From positions 434,001 to 498,000 of the forward strand of contig JBKBPR010000002.1 in NCBI GenBank assembly GCA_046293135.1: a stretch of 64,000 bases of DNA. Reading direction: 5' to 3'. The notes beneath the pieces are model-generated. The model saw only the letters and a list, made by a program, of their open reading frames with translations. It made no database searches and was not told the DNA's origin. Within the stretch, counting starts at the first letter, position 1. The number at the start of each line of letters is the position of its first letter. Below are positions 59,182 through 64,000 of the stretch, one piece after another. Both the position numbers and the translations under genes were made by a program. The DNA is from UBA2638 sp046293135 (GTDB lineage Bacteria > Pseudomonadota > Alphaproteobacteria > Micavibrionales > Micavibrionaceae).

Positions 59182-60051
59182 ATGACCGCCCTTGCCAGCA
59201 CCACCGCAAATTACAGTGATTTGGAAACAATCGTAAATGCCGTATGGGAGGCGCGCGATACACTTAGCCCCGCCACAAAGGGCGAGCAGCGCGATGCGGT
59301 TGAGCAGGCTTTGAATATGCTTGATAGCGGCCAGCTGCGAATTGCTGAAAAACAGGCGGTCGGGCAATGGCATGTCAATCAATGGCTTAAAAAAGCGGTG
59401 CTGCTCTCATTCCGTTTGAACCCTATGGCGCTTATTTCTGGCGGGCCGGATGGCTCAAGCTGGTATGACAAGGTTGATAGCAAATTTCACAACTGGGATG
59501 CCGCGCGTTTCCAAGAAGCCGCGTTTCGCGCCGTGCCAAATTGCGTAGTGCGCCGCTCCGCCTTTATCGGCAAAAATGTCGTGTTGATGCCGTCCTTTGT
59601 CAATGTCGGCGCTTATGTCGATGAAGGTACGATGGTGGACACATGGGCAACGGTCGGCTCTTGCGCCCAGATCGGTAAGAACGTCCATTTATCGGGCGGT
59701 GTCGGGATTGGCGGCGTGTTAGAACCATTGCAGGCAGGCCCGACCATTATCGAGGATAATTGCTTTATCGGCGCACGCTCCGAAGTTGTCGAAGGCGTTG
59801 TCGTCGAGGAAGGCTCGGTCTTGTCGATGGGGGTCTTTATTGGCGCTTCAACCAAAATCATCGACCGCGCCACGGGTGAAATTTTCCAGGGCCGCGTTCC
59901 GGCGTATAGCGTGGTTGTATCAGGGACACTCCCCGGCAAGCCGTTGCCTGATGGCTCTGCTGGCCCCAATCTCGCTTGTGCGGTGATCGTCAAACGTGTT
60001 GATGAACAAACCCACTCGAAAACCAGCATCAATGAATTGCTGCGGGATTAA
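59182..60051 (+). CDS. dapD: 2,3,4,5-tetrahydropyridine-2,6-dicarboxylate N-succinyltransferase
   Basis: The protein has 289 residues. The N-terminal helical domain is followed by a left-handed beta-helix with hexapeptide repeats; family signatures include WYDKVDSKFHNWD, NVGAYVDEGTMVDTWATVGSCAQIGKNVHLSGGVGIGGVLEPLQA and EVVEGVVVEEGSVLSMGV. It adds succinyl to tetrahydrodipicolinate in lysine/DAP synthesis. CGGAG lies 11 bases upstream of ATG 59182. dapE follows after 46 bases in the same direction. Confidence 0.97.
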   Translation: MTALASTTANYSDLETIVNAVWEARDTLSPATKGEQRDAVEQALNMLDSGQLRIAEKQAVGQWHVNQWLKKAVLLSFRLNPMALISGGPDGSSWYDKVDSKFHNWDAARFQEAAFRAVPNCVVRRSAFIGKNVVLMPSFVNVGAYVDEGTMVDTWATVGSCAQIGKNVHLSGGVGIGGVLEPLQAGPTIIEDNCFIGARSEVVEGVVVEEGSVLSMGVFIGASTKIIDRATGEIFQGRVPAYSVVVSGTLPGKPLPDGSAGPNLACAVIVKRVDEQTHSKTSINELLRD

Positions 60052-60097
60052 TTCGGCTTGATATCTTGTGATAAATATTAAGTGTTGAGATTTGACA

Positions 60098-61246
60098 ATG
60101 CACCCAACAATCACCCTCACCCAAAGCCTTATAGCGTGCCCGTCCGTGACGCCGCATGATGCAGGGGCGCAGGCGGTGCTGAAGGATATTCTCAAGTCTG
60201 CGGGCTTTGCCTGTTTTGATCTACCCTTTGGCGGCGGTGATGATTGCAAGCCGCGCATAGAAAATCTCTTTGCGCGATACGGGCAGGGCGGAAAGCATTT
60301 ATGCTATGCGGGGCATACCGATGTCGTGCCGAGCGGGGCGGAAGATCAATGGACATACGGGGCGTTCACTCCGCATATTGATGAAAGCGGCACTCTATAT
60401 GGGCGCGGCGCGAGCGATATGAAAGGCTCGGTGGCTGCCTTTACGATTGCCGCCAGTGAATTTATCAAGGCGCATCCCGATTTCGGCGGTTCTATCTCGC
60501 TGCTGATCACGGGGGATGAGGAGGCCGAGGCGATCAACGGCACGGTCAAGGTACTGGAATGGATGGCGCAAAACGGCCATACTCCCGATGTGGCGCTGGT
60601 GGGCGAGCCGACCAATCCCGATCATATCGGGCAGGAAATCAAAATTGGCCGCCGCGGTTCGCTCAATGGCGTTTTGCGTGTTCGCGGCAAGCAAGGCCAT
60701 GTCGCTTATCAGCATTTGGCCGATAACCCGCTGCCGCGCCTTGTCAGATTGCTCGATGCGCTCAGCCGCTATGAATTTGATAGTGGCAATGATTATTTCA
60801 GCCCGACCAATCTCGAAATCACCACGATTGATGTCGGCAACCCTGCCAGCAATGTTATCCCCGCCAGCGGCAAGGCTGTTTTCAATATCCGTTTCAATGA
60901 CAATTGGAGCAAGCAAAGCCTGATCCAGAAAATCACTGAAATCCTTGATGGCTGCGGTGAGGCTTACGAGATTGACTTTGAAGGCAACGCCGAAAGCTTT
61001 ATCACCCAGCCCGCCGCGTGGAGCGAAATTGTCGCCGATGCGGTTGAGGACATATCAGGCAAGCGGCCAGCCTATACCACCAGCGGCGGCACGTCCGATG
61101 CGCGGTTTATCGTCAAATATTGCCCCGTGATTGAATGCGGCGCGGTCAACAAAACCATTCACCAGATCAATGAAAATGCCAGCACCGCCGATCTTGAGAT
61201 GCTGACACAAATTTATACGCGGATTTTGGAGAAGTATTTTCTTTAA
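60098..61246 (+). CDS. dapE: succinyl-diaminopimelate desuccinylase
   Basis: The protein has 382 residues from ATG 60098. The M20 metalloenzyme has YAGHTDVVPSG with the first zinc His, GRGASDMKGSVAAF with the bridging Asp, and TGDEEAEAINGT with the catalytic Glu pair, then the lid domain (about 180-290) and a C-terminal His in NKTIHQINEN. It removes succinyl in the step after DapC. The dapD-dapE order implies one operon. A TTG at 60092 is an alternative start. Confidence 0.97.
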   Translation: MHPTITLTQSLIACPSVTPHDAGAQAVLKDILKSAGFACFDLPFGGGDDCKPRIENLFARYGQGGKHLCYAGHTDVVPSGAEDQWTYGAFTPHIDESGTLYGRGASDMKGSVAAFTIAASEFIKAHPDFGGSISLLITGDEEAEAINGTVKVLEWMAQNGHTPDVALVGEPTNPDHIGQEIKIGRRGSLNGVLRVRGKQGHVAYQHLADNPLPRLVRLLDALSRYEFDSGNDYFSPTNLEITTIDVGNPASNVIPASGKAVFNIRFNDNWSKQSLIQKITEILDGCGEAYEIDFEGNAESFITQPAAWSEIVADAVEDISGKRPAYTTSGGTSDARFIVKYCPVIECGAVNKTIHQINENASTADLEMLTQIYTRILEKYFL

Positions 61247-61332
61247 GAGGTAAAATTACCCTTAGGGCACTCTTTAAAAATCTGTAAGACAAGCGGCCGG
61301 GGCATAAGCGCCCCAAGCCTCTGAATTAAAAT

Positions 61333-62043
61333 TTACATCTTTGCGGCGTAATCAAGAATGATATCGGCCTGACGGTCGGCCAGCTTGATTTTATAGCCGT
61401 TTCCGAAAGGCTCGAAATCGACGGATGAGAACGGAATAGCCACGCTCTTGGAACGCACGGAGCGGAAGTCAATTCTCACCAGCAAAGCGGCGGCGCGGTC
61501 ACGGCGGCTGGTCATCAAAATTTCTTCAACACGGCCAAGGCGGCGGCCATCATCGGCTTCAACTTCAGCACGGATAAGTGAAGATAGCGCAAGAATGTCC
61601 GCACCATTGCCCGATGCCGTTTCGATATTGGCCATCAGCATGGCGGAGTTTTCCCGTAGCCGCGCACTATCCATGCCAAGGATATAAGAATCATTGCCTG
61701 TCCGCATTTGCATTTGCGAGTAATTCAGGCTGATCGTGCCCATCTGCAAGCGGTTCAAATTGGTGTTAACCGCATTAATCGTGCCATTCGGGGCGACCAG
61801 AATATCTTGTACATTGCCGACAACGCGATTGCCGCTATCGGTGACGCGGTGTCTTTGCACATCGCTGAAGCGCCGCCATTGCGGATTTTGCAACGGCTTC
61901 AAGCGGTTATACTGGTTGAGCGTCGTGTAATACGGGTCAAGCGTCTGCGCGGAGGTCTCGCGCGGCGTTCCGGTAAAAATCAGCAAAGCGCATAAAAACG
62001 CAAATGAGCTCAGGCATAGAACCGATAGGGAATGATATTTCAT
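61333..62043 (-). CDS. PRC-barrel domain protein, exported
   Basis: The protein has 236 residues. A signal peptide (about 1-32, ending ETSAQ) precedes two PRC-barrel-like modules: one around 65-110 (RVTDSGNRVVGNVQDILVAPNG) and one around 155-225 (RAEVEADDGRRLGRVEEILMTSRR, RSKSVAIPFSSVDF). PRC-barrels are small adaptor domains; the exported forms are of unknown role. ATG 62043 has AAGGAG upstream. It is convergent with dapE. Confidence 0.8.
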   Translation of the reverse strand: MKYHSLSVLCLSSFAFLCALLIFTGTPRETSAQTLDPYYTTLNQYNRLKPLQNPQWRRFSDVQRHRVTDSGNRVVGNVQDILVAPNGTINAVNTNLNRLQMGTISLNYSQMQMRTGNDSYILGMDSARLRENSAMLMANIETASGNGADILALSSLIRAEVEADDGRRLGRVEEILMTSRRDRAAALLVRIDFRSVRSKSVAIPFSSVDFEPFGNGYKIKLADRQADIILDYAAKM

Positions 62044-62135
62044 GTCAATTTCTCCTTGTTGCGGAGGACTATAAAAAACTTTCCTGAAAAAAGCAAGTTT
62101 ATTTTCATAATAATTTTTAACCTAAACATATAGCA

Positions 62136-62570
62136 CTATTTTTTCGGAAAAAAAGCCCTATGCGCGTAAATCACAGGCTCTTCCCAAGGGTGGGCGGGGC
62201 GGAGGACGGTATGGATAAAGGCTGACAAAGCTGCCTCATCATCGGGAAAGGAAAATTCCATTCGGATTGCGGGGGTTTGCGCGGTTTCTCCGATTTGCCC
62301 TTGGGCGGGATTTGCGCCGTGCAATGCCCGAAATTGCTCTGTTCCCGCAATACTTTCGATATCCGAGCGCTCCGAATTCCTTTGGATTATAACGTCTGCG
62401 GCGGGCTGCTCTGTTTCCGACCACCACAGCACACGGTCATAGAAAACGGGGGCAGGCGGCTCTATGAGGGGCGGAATATGCTCCTCAATCGCCGTGCGAA
62501 ATGTGGCGGCATGATCTTTCGGCACGAACACAACAACGCGGTAAAAAGCCTGAAAATCTTGAGACTCCAT
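62136..62570 (-). CDS. CutA/NIF3-insert-like protein
   Basis: The protein has 144 residues from ATG 62570. It begins MESQDFQAFYRVVVFVPKDHAATFRTAIEEH and ends HTVLRPAHPWEEPVIYAHRAF, the two strands-helix patterns of the CutA1-like insert of NIF3/YqfO proteins (HPYEEPAYD type). No separate metal site is evident. Function unknown. It lies 12 bases downstream of truA on the same strand and is probably co-transcribed. Confidence 0.65.
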   Translation of the reverse strand: MESQDFQAFYRVVVFVPKDHAATFRTAIEEHIPPLIEPPAPVFYDRVLWWSETEQPAADVIIQRNSERSDIESIAGTEQFRALHGANPAQGQIGETAQTPAIRMEFSFPDDEAALSAFIHTVLRPAHPWEEPVIYAHRAFFPKK

Positions 62571-62582
62571 CAATGTATCGCC

Positions 62583-63359
62583 CTAGCTTTGCGGGTAATC
62601 AATACGCACCAAATATAGTCCGTCCGCCGGCGCGGTTGGGCCGCCTTTTGTACGGTCACGCGCTTCCAGAGCGGCTTTAAGGTCGGCGGCGCTCCACTTC
62701 CCCTCACCAACCAAGGCCAGCGCCCCGACAAAATTGCGGACTTGGTGATGCAAAAATGAGCGCCCTTCGGCCTCAATGATAATTTCTGTGCCGCCATAGG
62801 CATCATAGTCGCGCTCAGCGACATCAAGCCGATCCAGTGTTTTCATCGGCGATTTCGCCTGACATTCCGCGGCGCGAAAGGTTGAAAAATCATGATGGCC
62901 GAGCAAGCATTGCGCCGCCTCATGCATGGCCGCCGCAGTCAGCTTTTTCTTGCAGTGCCAGACAAGGCCGCGTTCCAGAACGGGCGGGGCGGAGCGTTGA
63001 ACAATGCGGTAGCGATAGAGTTTGTTCACCGCATGAAACCGCGCATGAAATTCGGGCGCAGCTCTCTCAGCGTGTACAATCGATATTGGCAAGGGCGAGA
63101 GGTGGTAATTCAGAGCCTTGGCCAGATCAAACCCCTCCAACGGACGATCACCATAATCAAGATCGAAATGCGCGACCTGCCCGAGCGCGTGTACGCCTGC
63201 ATCCGTACGTCCCGCAACATGAAGGATAATTTTTTGCTGACAAAATTTTGTCAGAGCCTCTTCGATGGATTGTTGCACGGATGCGATCCCATCAGCCTGC
63301 CTTTGCCAACCCGAAAACCCGCTGCCGTTATACTCGATTATAATTTTCCATCTCTGCAT
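62583..63359 (-). CDS. truA: tRNA pseudouridine(38-40) synthase
   Basis: The protein has 258 residues. It has IIIEYNGSGFSGWQRQ at the N-terminus, the catalytic Asp in HVAGRTDAGVHALGQVAHFD, FHARFHAVNKLYRYRI and the C-terminal SFLHHQVRNFVGALALVGEGKW. It modifies uridines in the anticodon arm. fmt lies 24 bases upstream on the same strand; fmt-truA is a conserved alphaproteobacterial pair and dapE is also near, as usual. ATG 63359. Confidence 0.97.
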   Translation of the reverse strand: MQRWKIIIEYNGSGFSGWQRQADGIASVQQSIEEALTKFCQQKIILHVAGRTDAGVHALGQVAHFDLDYGDRPLEGFDLAKALNYHLSPLPISIVHAERAAPEFHARFHAVNKLYRYRIVQRSAPPVLERGLVWHCKKKLTAAAMHEAAQCLLGHHDFSTFRAAECQAKSPMKTLDRLDVAERDYDAYGGTEIIIEAEGRSFLHHQVRNFVGALALVGEGKWSAADLKAALEARDRTKGGPTAPADGLYLVRIDYPQS

Positions 63360-63383
63360 CTCTGTTTGTCCAAAATATCTGTC

Positions 63384-64000
63384 TTAAGCGCCGCGTACGG
63401 CACTCTGGCCAGCGCCCTCTATCGGCGCGGCGGTGAAATGATCGCCAACCCTTACATAACCGCCATTGAGCGCGGCAGCAAAATCCATCGGCTTTTTGCC
63501 GTCAGGCTGGAGCTGGAGAATTTGCAAATACCCCGCCCCGCACTTCACCACTCCCGCACGGTTTAAAATCTCCCCGTTTTGCGTAGCGGCACTTGGCGTA
63601 TTCGCGAGATTTAAATCGGCATCCGCGACACGTACGGCCTTCAGGATTTTAAGACGTACACCATTGGTATAAGCCCAGACCCCCGGCCAAGGATTAAGGG
63701 CGCGGATTTGCCGATCAATCGCGGCGCTATCTTCCGCCCAATCGATCAGCCCGTCGGTTTTTTTGAGCATCGAGGCATAGTTCGATAGGCTATCATCCTG
63801 AGACTTAGCGCTGATTTGGCCATTTTTGGCCAATATATCCAGCGTTTCCACAATCATCTCCGCCCCCATCAGGGCGAGCGTGTCATGCAGCGCCGCCGCG
63901 GTTGTTGTGTCAAGGATCGGCGTTGCGCGCTTGGCAATCATCGCCCCCGTATCAAGCCCCTTATCCATTTGCATGATCGTCACGCCCGTTTGTGCATCGC
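63384..64000 (-). CDS. fmt: methionyl-tRNA formyltransferase, truncated at the window edge
   Basis: Only the C-terminal two thirds are in the window: the frame is open from the right edge to the stop at 63384 and shows TGVTIMQMDKGLDTGAMIAK of the catalytic domain, then the C-terminal tRNA-binding domain with RQIRALNPWPGVWAY. The N-terminal formyl-folate-binding part is beyond 64000. It formylates initiator Met-tRNA. It is the first visible gene of a minus-strand unit with truA and the CutA-like gene. Confidence 0.95.
   Translation of the reverse strand, partial: DAQTGVTIMQMDKGLDTGAMIAKRATPILDTTTAAALHDTLALMGAEMIVETLDILAKNGQISAKSQDDSLSNYASMLKKTDGLIDWAEDSAAIDRQIRALNPWPGVWAYTNGVRLKILKAVRVADADLNLANTPSAATQNGEILNRAGVVKCGAGYLQILQLQPDGKKPMDFAAALNGGYVRVGDHFTAAPIEGAGQSAVRGA

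Noticed and set aside
61273..61320. Terminator after dapE
   Set aside because: A short GGGGC/GCCCC hairpin is present but has no T-run on either side, so it is not called.

Overview
This 64 kb window is a stretch of a moderately AT-leaning alphaproteobacterial chromosome. The assignment rests on gene content. It encodes an NDUFA12-type accessory subunit of complex I, a FYDLN-acid zinc-ribbon protein, a DUF2155 protein beside a MlaD-type MCE protein and Aat, the aroQ-accB-accC cluster, a guaB-rsmB neighbourhood, fmt-truA, and a short class Ia NrdA. A Micavibrio-like or other deep-branching alphaproteobacterium fits, but the lineage is inference. Almost everything is housekeeping. I see no phage, insertion sequence, integron or CRISPR array, and only one tRNA.

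Layout. 1-5.2 kb: an edge-truncated unknown gene, a DsbC/DsbG-like isomerase, a FIST protein and a lemA-M48 protease pair. 5.2-8.7 kb: an M3 oligopeptidase, a BI-1 membrane protein and MscL. 8.8-15 kb: tRNA-Ala(GGC), a PCu(A)C copper chaperone, aroQ-accB-accC-aat running into convergent DUF2155-mlaD-NDUFA12, then a RidA-family gene. 15.0-16.16 kb: a gene-free region with nested inverted repeats, a clean terminator, a cluster of five GANTC sites and two NrdR-like boxes in front of nrdA. 16-21.7 kb: nrdA and nrdB separated by a possible structured RNA, a periplasmic MsrB, a histidine phosphatase and a Zur-like regulator. 21.8-28 kb: SCO1, a TPP riboswitch driving a CHMI-like tautomerase plus thiC, and a periplasmic quality-control block of two DsbA-like proteins and a BepA-like protease. 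28-34.8 kb: rlmE, guaB, a small secreted acidic protein, rsmB and a FadL-type porin. 34.8-44.2 kb: several unknown proteins, ohr, phoH, threonine ammonia-lyase, an acyl-CoA dehydrogenase and a ceramidase-like membrane hydrolase. 44.3-46.8 kb: a CaxA-type antiporter flanked by two TsaE-like paralogues. 46.9-51.6 kb: a beta-oxidation multifunctional enzyme and thiolase around an SbtA-type transporter. 51.9-64 kb: the FYDLN/H1-tail protein, prmA, glmS-glmU, a FemAB-like acyltransferase overlapping a DUF3108 protein, dapD-dapE, a PRC-barrel protein, a CutA/NIF3-like protein, truA and truncated fmt.

Themes. Fatty-acid use is represented by FadL, acyl-CoA dehydrogenase, the HAD/ECH fusion, thiolase and acetyl-CoA carboxylase subunits. 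Envelope and disulfide quality control is represented by three thioredoxin-fold oxidoreductases, BepA and HtpX. Copper delivery is represented by PCu(A)C and SCO1, and dNTP supply by nrdA and nrdB with matching NrdR-like boxes. The most unusual points are the TsaE-like pair bracketing the antiporter, the GANTC cluster and nested palindromes upstream of nrdA, the possible RNA after nrdA, the TPP-controlled CHMI-like gene, and the histone-H1-like tail on the FYDLN protein.
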